Part shown: piece by piece, positions 8,025-16,246 of the stretch
How the letters are laid out: each line of letters opens with the position of its first letter
How positions within the stretch are numbered: position 1 is the first letter of the stretch
Assembly (NCBI GenBank): GCA_910584935.1
Contig: CAJUDU010000017.1
Span: 1 to 44,147, forward strand
From: an uncultured Butyricicoccus sp.
Lineage (GTDB): Bacteria > Bacillota > Clostridia > Oscillospirales > Butyricicoccaceae
Reading direction: 5' to 3'
DNA length: 44,147 nt
Notes under the pieces: model-generated
Seen by the model: only the letters and a program-made list of their open reading frames with translations
What the model was told of the DNA's origin: nothing
Database searches by the model: none
Translations under genes and position numbers: made by a program

Positions 8025-9383
8025 ATGGCATTTGAAGGCTTAACCGAAAAAATTTCTAATACGTTCAAAAAGCTGAGAAGCCGCGGGCGGCTTACCGAAG
8101 CCGATGTCAAAGACGCAATGCGTGAAATCCGCCTTGCGCTGTTGGAAGCAGACGTCAACTTTAAGGTTGCGAAAAGCTTTATCAAATCCGTCACCGAAAA
8201 AGCAACCGGCGCGGATATTTTGGAAAGCCTATCCCCGGCACAGCAAGTGATTAAAATCGTCAATGAAGAACTCACCGCTTTGCTTGGCGGGCAGAATGCC
8301 CGCATTACCATTGCCCCCAATCCGCCGACCATTATCATGATGGCAGGGCTGCAAGGCGCCGGCAAAACGACAAACTGTGCAAAGCTCGCTGGACTGTTCA
8401 AAAAACAGCAGCAGCGCCGCCCGTTGCTGATTGCCTGCGACGTATACCGCCCCGCCGCAATTGAACAGCTAAAAGTTGTTGGTGGTCAGCTTGGCATCCC
8501 GGTGTTTGATATGGGGCAGGGCGACCCGATTGAAATCGCCAAAGCAGGCATTGATTTTGCCCGTAAAAATGGGCATGATTTGGTCTTTATTGATACCGCA
8601 GGGCGTCTGCATATCGATGAAGCGCTGATGCAGGAACTGCAAAATATCAAAGCGGCGGTAAAGCCGCATGAAATTATGCTGGTTGTCGATGCGATGACTG
8701 GTCAGGACGCGGTCAATGTTGCCCAGACGTTTGATGAAGCGCTTGGCATTGACGGCGTGTTGATGAGCAAAATGGATGGCGACGCCCGTGGCGGCGCGGC
8801 GCTTTCTGTAAAATCTGTTACTGGAAAGCCGATTAAATATATTGGTACGGGCGAAAAACTCGATAATATTGAACCTTTTCACCCAGACCGCATGGCTTCC
8901 CGTATTCTTGGCATGGGCGATGTGCTGACCCTTATCGAAAAAGCACAGCAGTCCTTTGATGAAAAACAAGCCGCTGAAACTGCGAAAAAAATGGCAGTCG
9001 GCAAATTGACGCTGACCGATTTTTACGAACAGCTTCAGCAGATGAAAAATATGGGCTCGATGCAGGAAATGCTTGGGATGCTGCCCGGCGTTGACGCTAA
9101 GGCGCTTGCGGGCGCCCAGATTGATGAAAAAGCCATGGCGCATACCGAAGCCATTATCCAGTCGATGACCCCAAAAGAACGCGATAACCCGTCTATTATC
9201 AATTATAGCCGCAAAAAACGTATTGCCACGGGCTGTGGGCTTGGCATTGAAGAGATTAACAAACTGCTGAAACAGTTTGATATGATGCAGAAAATGACCC
9301 GCCAACTGATGGGGATGCAAAAACGTGGAAAGAAGAAAAAGCGCGGCTTGCCCGGGCTTGGTGGCTTTAAACTGCCGTTTTAA
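8025..9383 (+). CDS. ffh: Signal recognition particle protein Ffh
   Basis: GTPase subunit of the signal recognition particle, which with SRP RNA delivers nascent membrane and secretory proteins to FtsY. The protein (452 residues, normal length) has the N domain, then the G domain with P-loop GLQGAGKTTNCAKLA (about residues 109-123), CDVYRPAAIEQL, DTAGRLHIDE and SKMDGDARGG. The methionine-rich M domain carries the RNA- and signal-binding region and ends in a basic tail (MQKRGKKKKRG). GGGAGG precedes the ATG by six bases. rpsP follows 58 bases downstream without a visible terminator. Confidence 0.98.
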   Translation: MAFEGLTEKISNTFKKLRSRGRLTEADVKDAMREIRLALLEADVNFKVAKSFIKSVTEKATGADILESLSPAQQVIKIVNEELTALLGGQNARITIAPNPPTIIMMAGLQGAGKTTNCAKLAGLFKKQQQRRPLLIACDVYRPAAIEQLKVVGGQLGIPVFDMGQGDPIEIAKAGIDFARKNGHDLVFIDTAGRLHIDEALMQELQNIKAAVKPHEIMLVVDAMTGQDAVNVAQTFDEALGIDGVLMSKMDGDARGGAALSVKSVTGKPIKYIGTGEKLDNIEPFHPDRMASRILGMGDVLTLIEKAQQSFDEKQAAETAKKMAVGKLTLTDFYEQLQQMKNMGSMQEMLGMLPGVDAKALAGAQIDEKAMAHTEAIIQSMTPKERDNPSIINYSRKKRIATGCGLGIEEINKLLKQFDMMQKMTRQLMGMQKRGKKKKRGLPGLGGFKLPF

Positions 9384-9441
9384 CTTTCGGTAAAAATTAT
9401 TTTACAATAGATTCCTGCTATTTCAAGGAGGTGAAAAAGAG

Positions 9442-9681
9442 ATGGTAAAAATCAGACTGCGCAGAATGGGCGCGAAAAAAGCACCATTCTACCGTATTGT
9501 TGTTGCCGACTCTCGTTATCCGCGTGACGGGCGTTTCATTGAAGAAATTGGCACTTATGACCCAATGGCTTCCGAAAACGCGGTAAAAGTAAATGCTGAG
9601 CGCGCACAGAAATGGATTAAAAACGGCGCACAGCCAACTGATACTGTTCGCGGCATCCTGAAAAAAGCCAATGTGCTGTAA
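9442..9681 (+). CDS. rpsP: 30S ribosomal protein S16
   Basis: Small-subunit protein S16, 79 residues, beginning MVKIRLRRMGAKKAPFYRIVVADSR as is universal for the family, with GTYDPM and the C-terminal TDTVRGILKKA. It is needed for 30S assembly. A full AAGGAGGTG lies upstream. It is followed after 17 bases by khpA, the usual Firmicute order. Confidence 0.98.
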   Translation: MVKIRLRRMGAKKAPFYRIVVADSRYPRDGRFIEEIGTYDPMASENAVKVNAERAQKWIKNGAQPTDTVRGILKKANVL

Positions 9682-9698
9682 GGGAGTGAGGTTGTCTA

Positions 9699-9932
9699 AT
9701 GATGAAAGAGCTTCTGACCTACATTGCAGCAAACCTCGTATCTGACCCGGATGCGATTTCGATTAACGAAAAAGTAGATGGTGATGAAATCACTTATGAG
9801 CTGCACGTTGCCGCAGATGATATGGGGCGGGTGATTGGCCGGCATGGCCGCATTGCAAAAGAAATCCGCACACTGATGAAAGCGGCTGGCAACCGGGAAA
9901 ATAAAAAGGTTTCTGTCGATATCTGTGATTGA
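9699..9932 (+). CDS. khpA: KH domain RNA-binding protein KhpA
   Basis: A 77-residue single KH-domain protein. The KH loop is GRVIGRHGRIAKEIRTLM (about residues 43-60), containing GxxG. KhpA (YlqC) forms a complex with KhpB/Jag in several Firmicutes and binds many RNAs, affecting cell elongation and RNA stability. Two adjacent ATGs are possible; the first (9699) is used. A strong hairpin terminator directly follows and separates it from rimM. Confidence 0.93.
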   Translation: MMKELLTYIAANLVSDPDAISINEKVDGDEITYELHVAADDMGRVIGRHGRIAKEIRTLMKAAGNRENKKVSVDICD

Positions 9933-9954
9933 AGCCTTTCCGTAAGCGGAACGT

Positions 9955-9985
9955 AAAAACCTGCCTGATGCGGCAGGTTTTTTTC
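9955..9985 (+). terminator. Intrinsic terminator between khpA and rimM
   Basis: AAAACCTGCC pairs perfectly with GGCAGGTTTT around a six-base loop and is followed by a run of seven or more T. It looks like a full terminator, yet rimM and trmD follow on the same strand only 23 bases later with no obvious promoter. It may act as an attenuator or partial terminator that lowers rimM-trmD expression relative to rpsP. Confidence 0.85.
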
Positions 9986-10007
9986 TATCCAAAACTGGAG
10001 GGACTTT

Positions 10008-10511
10008 ATGAAAAAACAATTTTTAGAAGCTGGGAAAATTGTCAATACCCATGGCGTGATGGGGGAAATCAAAATCCAGCCCTGGTGCGACAGCCCGGAT
10101 GTTTTGTTGGAATTTGATATCTTGTACCTTTCCCCAGAAGAGCCGGTCAAGGTGCAAAAGGCATATGTGCATAAAAACTGTGTGATTATGAGGTTGGAAG
10201 GTATTAGTTCCTATGAAGCCGCAGACGCGTTAAAAAACCGTATCTTATACCTTGACCGCGAAGATGTGGCATTGCCCGAAGATTTGGTGTTTATCCAAGA
10301 TATCCTTGGGTTTTCAGTGTTTGATTGCCGCATAGGGCAAACCATTGGCACATTGCATGAGGTGAATCAAAATGCAGGGCATGACCTGTATGTTATCCGG
10401 CGCGAAGGTAAGCCGGATGCCTTGATCCCGGCATGTAAGCCGTTCCTGAAAGGGATTGATATGGATGCTGGTGTGATTACAGTAGAAACCATTGAGGGGC
10501 TGGTGGAATGA
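10008..10511 (+). CDS. rimM: Ribosome maturation factor RimM
   Basis: Assembly factor for the head of the 30S subunit; binds S19 and aids 16S rRNA maturation. The 167-residue protein has the N-terminal barrel (LEAGKIVNTHGVMGEIKIQP), then the PRC-barrel half with LGFSVFD, IGTLHEV and ALIPACKPFLKGID. GGAGG lies six bases upstream of the ATG. Its TGA overlaps the trmD ATG by four bases. The gene sits just behind a strong terminator-like hairpin. Confidence 0.96.
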   Translation: MKKQFLEAGKIVNTHGVMGEIKIQPWCDSPDVLLEFDILYLSPEEPVKVQKAYVHKNCVIMRLEGISSYEAADALKNRILYLDREDVALPEDLVFIQDILGFSVFDCRIGQTIGTLHEVNQNAGHDLYVIRREGKPDALIPACKPFLKGIDMDAGVITVETIEGLVE

Positions 10512-11239
10512 AAATTGATATTATGACGCTGTTTCCCGAACTGATTGACAGCGTGATGCAGCAAAGTATTATCGGGCGGGCACAGACCAAAGGGCTAATA
10601 CAAATTCATGCGGTCAATATCCGGGATTATGCGTTGGACAAGCATCATAAAGCCGATGATTCCCCATATGGCGGTGGGCGCGGCATGGTCATGCTGCCAG
10701 AACCGCTATATCTTTGCCATGCGGCGCTGACTGGCGGCGTTCATATCCATACTGTGATGATGAGCGCGCAAGGCGCGCCCTTTACCCAGGCGAAAGCCCG
10801 CGAATTACTTGCACAGGAACATATTATCCTGGTTTGTGGACATTATGAAGGTGTTGATCAGCGGTTTATCGACGCCTGTGTGGATGAGGAAATTTCGATC
10901 GGGGATTTTGTACTGACCGGTGGGGAAATCCCTGCGATGGCGGTTGCGGATGCAGTGTGCCGGATGGTACCCGGTGTGCTGCCGGATGAAACCGCTTTCC
11001 AGCAGGAAAGCCACTGGGATGGCTTGTTGGAGTATCCACAATATACCCATCCTGCCCAGTGGCGCGGGCGTGATGTGCCCGAGGTATTGTTATCCGGGCA
11101 CCATGCTAATATTACGCGGTGGCGGCGTAAAATGTCGCTGAAACGTACCCGGCGTGACCGTCCGGATTTATTTGCAGCATTTCAGCCGCAGGATAAGCAG
11201 GATGTAAAAATCCTTGCTGAACTGGAGAAAGAACCATAA
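10508..11239 (+). CDS. trmD: tRNA (guanine-N1)-methyltransferase
   Basis: SAM-dependent methyltransferase forming m1G37 next to the anticodon, which prevents +1 frameshifting. The 243-residue protein carries the trefoil-knot motifs: MTLFPE at the start, DDSPYGGGRGMVM, ILVCGHYEGVDQRF and EISIGDFVLTGGE, then the C-terminal tRNA-binding domain. Translation is coupled to rimM through the ATGA overlap. rplS (L19), which usually comes next, is not present; the following gene is a pentapeptide-repeat protein. Confidence 0.98.
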   Translation: MKIDIMTLFPELIDSVMQQSIIGRAQTKGLIQIHAVNIRDYALDKHHKADDSPYGGGRGMVMLPEPLYLCHAALTGGVHIHTVMMSAQGAPFTQAKARELLAQEHIILVCGHYEGVDQRFIDACVDEEISIGDFVLTGGEIPAMAVADAVCRMVPGVLPDETAFQQESHWDGLLEYPQYTHPAQWRGRDVPEVLLSGHHANITRWRRKMSLKRTRRDRPDLFAAFQPQDKQDVKILAELEKEP

Positions 11240-11329
11240 TAACCGCTTTCATTCCACAAAGGAATGGCTGAGGATATAAAATTCTATTTTTCTTTGTGTG
11301 ATATCTTTTTGTGTTTTAGGAGTGATATG

Positions 11330-11977
11330 ATGAAAATCATGCCTTCCATCCCGAAAGCGTTGGAGCCTGTGACAGAGGATTTTTTGCGGCGAACAGCACT
11401 TTCTCGTGCCGGAGAAGGGGATTTATGTGGTGTATCGGTTTCCCATCTCACATTGACAGAAGAAAATTTAAGCGGCATGGCATTGCGCCATGCCGAAATG
11501 ACAGCCTGCCGGTTTATCGGCTGCGATTTATCCGGCGCGGATTGGGCAGATGCCCGGTTCCAGCGCTGTGATTTTTCTGGCTGCAATTTGTCAAATGCCA
11601 GCTTGCGCCGCTGTATTTTTACCGATTGCAAAGGGGTTGGGCTGCAATGCATTGATGGTGCTGCGCTGGAAATTGTGCTGGAAAATTGCCTGCTGGATGA
11701 CAGCAATATTGTATCTTGCGCGGTGCGTAAAGCAGTGGTTTCCCGCTGCCGCCTGCGCCAAGCGCGGGTGGCAGAATGCACCCTTGGCAAATTAGAACTC
11801 GAGCAGCTTGACTGTACCCGCGCAACCATTTTCCATACCCCGCTGAATGGGCTGGATTTTACCGATGTCATTTTAGATGGGCTGGTTGCCAATCCAGAAA
11901 CCTTACAAGGCATTTTGGTCACACGTGACCAAGCCGCAGACCTTGCACCATTATTGGGGTTGCGCGTTGCACCATAA
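11330..11977 (+). CDS. Pentapeptide-repeat protein
   Basis: A 215-residue protein whose middle (about residues 40-190) is a run of A(D/N)Lxx-like pentapeptides, for example LSGADWADARFQRCDFSGCNLSNASLRR, predicted to form a right-handed quadrilateral beta-helix. It is cysteine-rich (about a dozen Cys), as in many clostridial members. Some relatives mimic DNA (MfpA/Qnr) and protect gyrase, but most have no known function and nothing here favours one. The start is the second of two tandem ATGs, seven bases after AGGAG; an in-frame ATG at 11264 lacks a ribosome site. The stop directly abuts the stop of the convergent methyltransferase gene, with no terminator between them. Confidence 0.8.
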   Translation: MKIMPSIPKALEPVTEDFLRRTALSRAGEGDLCGVSVSHLTLTEENLSGMALRHAEMTACRFIGCDLSGADWADARFQRCDFSGCNLSNASLRRCIFTDCKGVGLQCIDGAALEIVLENCLLDDSNIVSCAVRKAVVSRCRLRQARVAECTLGKLELEQLDCTRATIFHTPLNGLDFTDVILDGLVANPETLQGILVTRDQAADLAPLLGLRVAP

Positions 11978-12583
11978 TCATCGGTTTTTCCATAAAAATG
12001 CCTGAATCGGCGGGTCATGTGGACGGTTCGACCAAAATGAGGTCAATACGCTGGCTTTTCGGTCATCAATGCCTGATAAATATTCGAGCAATGCGTCCCG
12101 TTCCGCATAACCATTCGCGCCGCCATAATAGATGGATAAACTCATTACCCCGCCGGGTTTCAGTAGCGTAAGCCCGGCTTCCACCGCCGGGATGGAGGTT
12201 TGTGCTGTGGTAAAAATCTGGGCGTCCCCGCCTGGCAGTCTGCCGAAATTAAACACAATACAGTCCACAGTTTCTGGGGCGGCATACCGCGCCATATTGC
12301 TATGGCTATCCTCAATCAGTTTGGCGTTTTGCAGTCCATATTGGGCAAGCAGTGTCGCCGTTTGGCGCAGGGCTTCGGGTTGGATGTCAAATGCCAGCAC
12401 TTGTCCGCTTTGTCCGGCAAGCTGGCAGAGCAATGCGGTATCCCGCCCTTTGCCTGCGGTCGCGTCAATGCAGAATGTCCCAGGTTTTACATTGCGCCGG
12501 ATAAAATCATGTGCAAGCCCCAAGGTATTTAGCCCCATGGGGCTGTTTTCGTTTTGTGGTTTATATGACATAATCATTTCCAT
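11978..12583 (-). CDS. mnmM: Class I SAM methyltransferase, MnmM/YtqB-like
   Basis: A 201-residue Rossmann methyltransferase. Motif I is CIDATAGKGRDTALL, followed by AFDIQPEAL, the YtqB hallmark FNFGRLPGGD, LLKPGGVMSLSIYYGG and the late NDPP-like HDPP. B. subtilis YtqB (MnmM) performs the last methylation of mnm5s2U34 in tRNA in organisms lacking MnmC; the same role is inferred here. The start overlaps the upstream rrf2 gene by 23 bases; an internal ATG at 12571 is an alternative with slightly better spacing to GGATGG. Confidence 0.82.
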   Translation of the reverse strand: MEMIMSYKPQNENSPMGLNTLGLAHDFIRRNVKPGTFCIDATAGKGRDTALLCQLAGQSGQVLAFDIQPEALRQTATLLAQYGLQNAKLIEDSHSNMARYAAPETVDCIVFNFGRLPGGDAQIFTTAQTSIPAVEAGLTLLKPGGVMSLSIYYGGANGYAERDALLEYLSGIDDRKASVLTSFWSNRPHDPPIQAFLWKNR

Positions 12584-12986
12584 CCGTGCCGGATTCCATT
12601 AAATCCGCAATGGTGATATGATCAAAAAAATCATTAATCAGCTTATGCAGGTCGCACCACATATTCAGTGTGCGGCATTCGCCCATACGGGGACATTCCA
12701 TGTGTTCCAAACAGGTAACTGGCGCTAAACTGCCTTCAGTCAGGCGTAAAATACTGCCGACTGTATAGGTTTCCGGCGGATGGGTCAGCCGGTAACCGCC
12801 GCCTTTGCCGCGCAGCCCGGTTAATATATGGTTCTTAACCAGCACTTTGAGTATGCTTTCCAGGTATTTTCCAGAGATGCCTTGCCGTTCGGCGATTTCC
12901 TTCAGCGGCAGATAGCTTTCGGTTTGATGTTCAGCCAAATCAATCAGCACACGCAAGGCATAGCGCCCTTTGGTTGAAATCATCAT
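12561..12986 (-). CDS. Rrf2 family transcriptional regulator, IscR-like
   Basis: Winged-helix regulator of 141 residues starting MMISTKGRYALRVLIDLAEH, with the wing LRGKGGGYRL. It has three cysteines at residues 92, 98 and 104 (TCLEHMECPRMGEC), the same spacing and numbering as the [2Fe-2S] ligands of E. coli IscR, so it probably holds an Fe-S cluster; CymR-type sulfur regulators lack them. It is divergent from cysK, so a role in cysteine or Fe-S homeostasis is likely. The ATG at 12986 is nine bases after AGGAGG; a further upstream ATG (13004) overlaps that ribosome site. Confidence 0.9.
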   Translation of the reverse strand: MMISTKGRYALRVLIDLAEHQTESYLPLKEIAERQGISGKYLESILKVLVKNHILTGLRGKGGGYRLTHPPETYTVGSILRLTEGSLAPVTCLEHMECPRMGECRTLNMWCDLHKLINDFFDHITIADLMESGTDGNDYVI

Positions 12987-13008
12987 AAACACATCCCTCC
13001 TCATATAT

Positions 13009-13041
13009 CCTATTATATAACAAGGTTAATAGGCTTTTCAA
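13009..13041 (-). promoter_or_regulatory. rrf2 promoter with overlapping inverted repeat
   Basis: On the minus strand TTGAAA (13041-13036), 18-base spacer, TATAAT (13017-13012). CCTATTA (13009-13015) and TAATAGG (13027-13033) form a perfect 7-bp inverted repeat over the -10 and spacer, suggesting autorepression. Confidence 0.65.
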
Positions 13042-13071
13042 GCCTGGCACAAGAAATTTTGCCTGCGCCTA

Positions 13072-13100
13072 TTGACAAATGGTTGGAAGCGGATTATAAT
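13072..13100 (+). promoter_or_regulatory. Consensus sigma-A promoter of cysK
   Basis: TTGACA (13072-13077), exactly 17 bases, then TATAAT (13095-13100): a perfect consensus promoter, about 60 bases before the cysK start. Such strength implies control by a repressor. Confidence 0.9.
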
Positions 13101-13108
13101 TCCTATAA

Positions 13109-13123
13109 ACCTATCAGATAGGT
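13109..13123. promoter_or_regulatory. Palindromic operator downstream of the cysK promoter
   Basis: ACCTATC and GATAGGT form a perfect 7-bp palindrome around one base, located where transcription should start. It shares the CCTAT core with the inverted repeat in the divergent rrf2 promoter, so the IscR-like regulator is the likely ligand. Confidence 0.6.
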
Positions 13124-13167
13124 ATGATAAATAATAGATGCAGTTTTCTATTTTTGGAGGAATTATG

Positions 13168-14100
13168 ATGAGCCGTATTTTTACATCCGCAGACCAGTTA
13201 ATTGGTAACACACCGTTACTGGAACTAGCCCATATCGCGAAAAATGATCATTTACACGCCCGTATCCTTGCAAAGCTGGAATATTTCAATCCAGCAGGGT
13301 CAGTGAAAGACCGGGTTGCCAAAGCAATGATTGATGATGCGGAAACAAAAGGACTGCTGAAGCCGGATTCTGTAATCATTGAACCGACTTCCGGCAATAC
13401 CGGCATTGGGCTGGCATCGGTTGCTGCGGCACGCGGCTACCGGATTATCATTGTTATGCCGGAAACCATGAGCATTGAACGCCGTCAGCTTATGAAGGCT
13501 TATGGCGCGGAACTTGTGCTTTCAGACGGCGCAAAAGGTATGACTGGTGCGATTGAAAAAGCCAATGCACTTGCCGCGGAAATCCCAAACAGCTTTATCC
13601 CAGCACAGTTTGATAACCCGGCAAACCCTGCCGCACACCTTGCCGCAACCGGTCCGGAAATCTGGCAAGATACAGATGGTAAAGTGGATATTTTTGTAGC
13701 AGGCGTCGGCACTGGCGGCACCATTACCGGCGTTGGGGAATACCTGAAAGAAAAGAATCCTGCGGTAAAAATTGTTGCGGTGGAACCTGCTACCTCCCCA
13801 GTGCTGAGCAAAGGTACAGCGGGCAAACACCCAATCCAAGGGATTGGCGCTGGGTTTGTGCCCAAGGTGCTGGATACTTCCATTTATGATGAAATCATTC
13901 CGGTAGAAGGCAATGATGCGTTTGCCGTTGGCAAACGCATTGGGCATGAAGAAGGCATTCTTGTTGGGATTTCATCTGGCGCCGCTGTATGGGCTGCTAT
14001 CCAGCTTGCAAAGCACCCGGAAAACCGTGAGAAAAATATTGTGGTGCTGCTGCCGGATACCGGTGACCGTTACCTTTCTACCCCATTATTTGCAGATTAA
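13168..14100 (+). CDS. cysK: Cysteine synthase (O-acetylserine sulfhydrylase)
   Basis: PLP enzyme making cysteine from O-acetylserine and sulfide. The 310-residue protein has the PLP lysine in NPAGSVKDRVA, the substrate loop TSGNTGIG, the phosphate-binding GVGTGGTITGVG, and IQGIGAGFVP. Tandem ATGs at 13165 and 13168 follow GGAGG by four and seven bases; the second is preferred. The gene has its own consensus promoter and a palindromic operator and is divergent from an IscR-like regulator, consistent with sulfur-responsive control. A terminator follows at 14114. Confidence 0.96.
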   Translation: MSRIFTSADQLIGNTPLLELAHIAKNDHLHARILAKLEYFNPAGSVKDRVAKAMIDDAETKGLLKPDSVIIEPTSGNTGIGLASVAAARGYRIIIVMPETMSIERRQLMKAYGAELVLSDGAKGMTGAIEKANALAAEIPNSFIPAQFDNPANPAAHLAATGPEIWQDTDGKVDIFVAGVGTGGTITGVGEYLKEKNPAVKIVAVEPATSPVLSKGTAGKHPIQGIGAGFVPKVLDTSIYDEIIPVEGNDAFAVGKRIGHEEGILVGISSGAAVWAAIQLAKHPENREKNIVVLLPDTGDRYLSTPLFAD

Positions 14101-14113
14101 AAATGACAATCAT

Positions 14114-14157
14114 AAAAGCCCCTGGAACCATACAGAAAACGGTTTCGGGGGCTTTAT
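14114..14157. terminator. Bidirectional terminator between cysK and the antiporter gene
   Basis: AAAGCCCC-GGAACC pairs with GGTTTC-GGGGCTTT, with T-rich flanks in both directions. It lies between the convergent stops at 14100 and 14176. Confidence 0.75.
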
Positions 14158-14175
14158 GATTTTGCAAAACTGTTT

Positions 14176-15150
14176 TCATTGCAAAAACGCAAAACTCGGC
14201 ATACCAACCTGTGCAAGCTGATAAATGTATACGCCATAACACGTCAGCAGGGCAGCGCCCTGCCACCGTCGCAGGCGCCCGGAAAACATAGGCGGCAATA
14301 AGGCAATGCCCATTAATGTGATGGTAAATGGCAGGTCGCGTAAAAAGACTTCTGCCGCAACCGGCAGTGTACCGCCGCCAGCCGCAACACAAACCGGTAA
14401 AACAAGTGTCAGGTTGATGATATTTGCGCCGACGATATTGCCTGCGGATAAAGCCCCTTCATGTTTGCGCGCCGCGGCAAGCGCTGTCATAAGCTCTGGC
14501 AGCGAGGTGCCCAGCGCAACAAGGGTTAACCCAATAATGCTTTCTGGGACACCCAGCATCCGGGCAAGGATTACCCCATTATCCACCATGAGTTTTGCGC
14601 CCAGTATCACAGAAAGTGCCCCGATGATAAATTGTAAAATGGTATGTACCCGCTCCTGTGGGGAAAGCGGGCTGGCAGCATGATGCTGGCTGCCCTTTGC
14701 TGCTCCTTGCAGGTTCAGCGCAAGAAATGCAAATAATAATGCCAATAAACCGGGGGCTTCCCGTGCGGAAAACTGATGGTCAGCGGCAAAACAGCCGAGT
14801 AAAATGGCGGCAGCAATCATAATACCGCCTTTGGTTTTGGCTTCCCGCGCATGGAATGCCGCAGGCGCAAGCAAAGCGGCAATGCCTAAGATAAGCCCTG
14901 TGTTGCAGGCAGCAGAACCCACCGCGTTGCCAACAGCAAGCTCTGTGCAGCCGCGAATGGTTGCAAGCAATGATACAGTCAGTTCCGGCGCTGTGGTACA
15001 TAGGCTGACCAGTGTTGCGCCGACAACAAACCGTGGGATGCCGCTGGCTTCTGCGAGCCGTGCGGCAGCATCTACAAACCCATCGCCGCCGCGCATGGTT
15101 AAATATAGCCCGGCTGCAAAGAAAACAGCCGCCAATAAGACGGTTATCAC
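14176..15150 (-). CDS. Sodium/calcium exchanger family antiporter (CaxA/YrbG-like)
   Basis: Membrane protein of 324 residues with about ten hydrophobic segments in two inverted halves, each with an alpha repeat: first FVVGATLVSLCTTAPELTVSL with GNAVGSAACNT, second IIGLTLVALGTSLPELMTAL with GNIVGANIINLT. The acidic residue in each xPE motif binds the cation. Probable K+-independent Na+/Ca2+ antiporter; ion specificity is not readable. GTG start at 15150 follows AAGGGGG by eight bases. Monocistronic between the cysK terminator and the next gene. Confidence 0.88.
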   Translation of the reverse strand: MITVLLAAVFFAAGLYLTMRGGDGFVDAAARLAEASGIPRFVVGATLVSLCTTAPELTVSLLATIRGCTELAVGNAVGSAACNTGLILGIAALLAPAAFHAREAKTKGGIMIAAAILLGCFAADHQFSAREAPGLLALLFAFLALNLQGAAKGSQHHAASPLSPQERVHTILQFIIGALSVILGAKLMVDNGVILARMLGVPESIIGLTLVALGTSLPELMTALAAARKHEGALSAGNIVGANIINLTLVLPVCVAAGGGTLPVAAEVFLRDLPFTITLMGIALLPPMFSGRLRRWQGAALLTCYGVYIYQLAQVGMPSFAFLQ

Positions 15151-15230
15151 AGGAGGAACCCCCTTTTTTTGATGTTGTCCTTACACTTTATGCGCAAAAA
15201 GAGGGGTTTAGACTTGCCCATATCAATTTG

Positions 15231-16046
15231 TTACCTGGCATCCTGCCAGTGGAATGGCAAATGGTATACTTGTTTCAGTTCTAACAGCGGACTGTTTGCC
15301 AAATCCGCAGGTGTAACAAGGCTGCCGCCATTGGCATCCAAATCATAGCCAAATGCAGCATAAGCCTCCCAAACCAAATGAGCACATTGGGTTGCGGAAA
15401 CCTCGCTTGGCATCCGTTTTGCTGGGTACCACCCAACCGTAAGGCTGTATGGGACACCCAGCAAACGGCGGCAAGCCGTTTGCGCAATGGCAGAACGAGT
15501 CTGCTGGCTTGCGCCGCGTAAGCGGTAAACCGCGAAAGACGCATAATCTGACCAGCGCTGGATATTTTGCAGAGATGAAACTTGCCCGATAACAACAGCT
15601 TCCAGCGTTATGCCCATTTGGGCGTCAACCACCAAAGCGGCATGACCGCTGCGGAAACCAAGGATATGGGTGCAGGGTGTAATCAGGATATCGCCATCTT
15701 CCAAAGCAGCAGGACAGCCAGCAATGTCAACCATATGTTCAGAACGGGTTGCCGGAATGCCAACTGTACACTGCACAACGGCTGGAGTGAGGTAAGCCCG
15801 CTGGATTTCTGGGACGGTGTTAAGCGCATCCCGCTCACGCAAAATATCCAGCGCTGCTGGGAACAGCCCGGTTTGTTCTGCAAGGGTTTGATAATCTGCC
15901 TGGCTCCAGCATGGCTGTGCCAGCAGGCTGGAAAGGTCGTGCGGTGTGACGGCTGGCATGGCACAGGCATAATATTCCGTATGGGCGCTCCAAAGCAGCA
16001 GCGCGGTGAAAAGTGCCACCAGACAGGCAGGATATTTGAACTGCAT
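15231..16046 (-). CDS. Secreted YiiX/NlpC-P60-like cysteine hydrolase
   Basis: A 271-residue protein with an N-terminal hydrophobic segment (about residues 6-25), so exported or membrane-anchored. The C-terminal half resembles the permuted papain-like YiiX/YebB group: DGDILITPCT and the histidine in SGHAALVVD, then the presumed catalytic cysteine in ATQCAHLVWEAY. In this group the histidine precedes the cysteine, as seen. It may be a peptidase or amidase on cell wall or lipid substrate. ATG at 16046 is preferred over an in-frame TTG at 16052 because of GGGGGA nine bases upstream. Confidence 0.72.
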   Translation of the reverse strand: MQFKYPACLVALFTALLLWSAHTEYYACAMPAVTPHDLSSLLAQPCWSQADYQTLAEQTGLFPAALDILRERDALNTVPEIQRAYLTPAVVQCTVGIPATRSEHMVDIAGCPAALEDGDILITPCTHILGFRSGHAALVVDAQMGITLEAVVIGQVSSLQNIQRWSDYASFAVYRLRGASQQTRSAIAQTACRRLLGVPYSLTVGWYPAKRMPSEVSATQCAHLVWEAYAAFGYDLDANGGSLVTPADLANSPLLELKQVYHLPFHWQDAR

Positions 16047-16193
16047 CGGCAAAAATCCCCCTTTATACCGACAGTTTATGCGTTTTTTTAACGGTTATAC
16101 ATGATATCCGGCACATTGCCTATCTGCGGATACTCCTTTGGTATTATATATACGTCTGATTAGAAAATATAAAGTATATTATGCAATATATAC

Positions 16194-16222
16194 TTGACAT
16201 AATGAAAGGTATATGATATGAT
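16194..16222 (+). promoter_or_regulatory. Promoter of the XRE/membrane protein pair
   Basis: TTGACA (16194-16199), 17 bases, TATGAT (16217-16222), 24 bases before the XRE start. Arms GGTAT (16208-16212) and ATACC (16224-16228) surround the -10, a possible autoregulatory site. Confidence 0.7.
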
Positions 16223-16246
16223 AATACCAGAAAGGGAGGATGCAGC

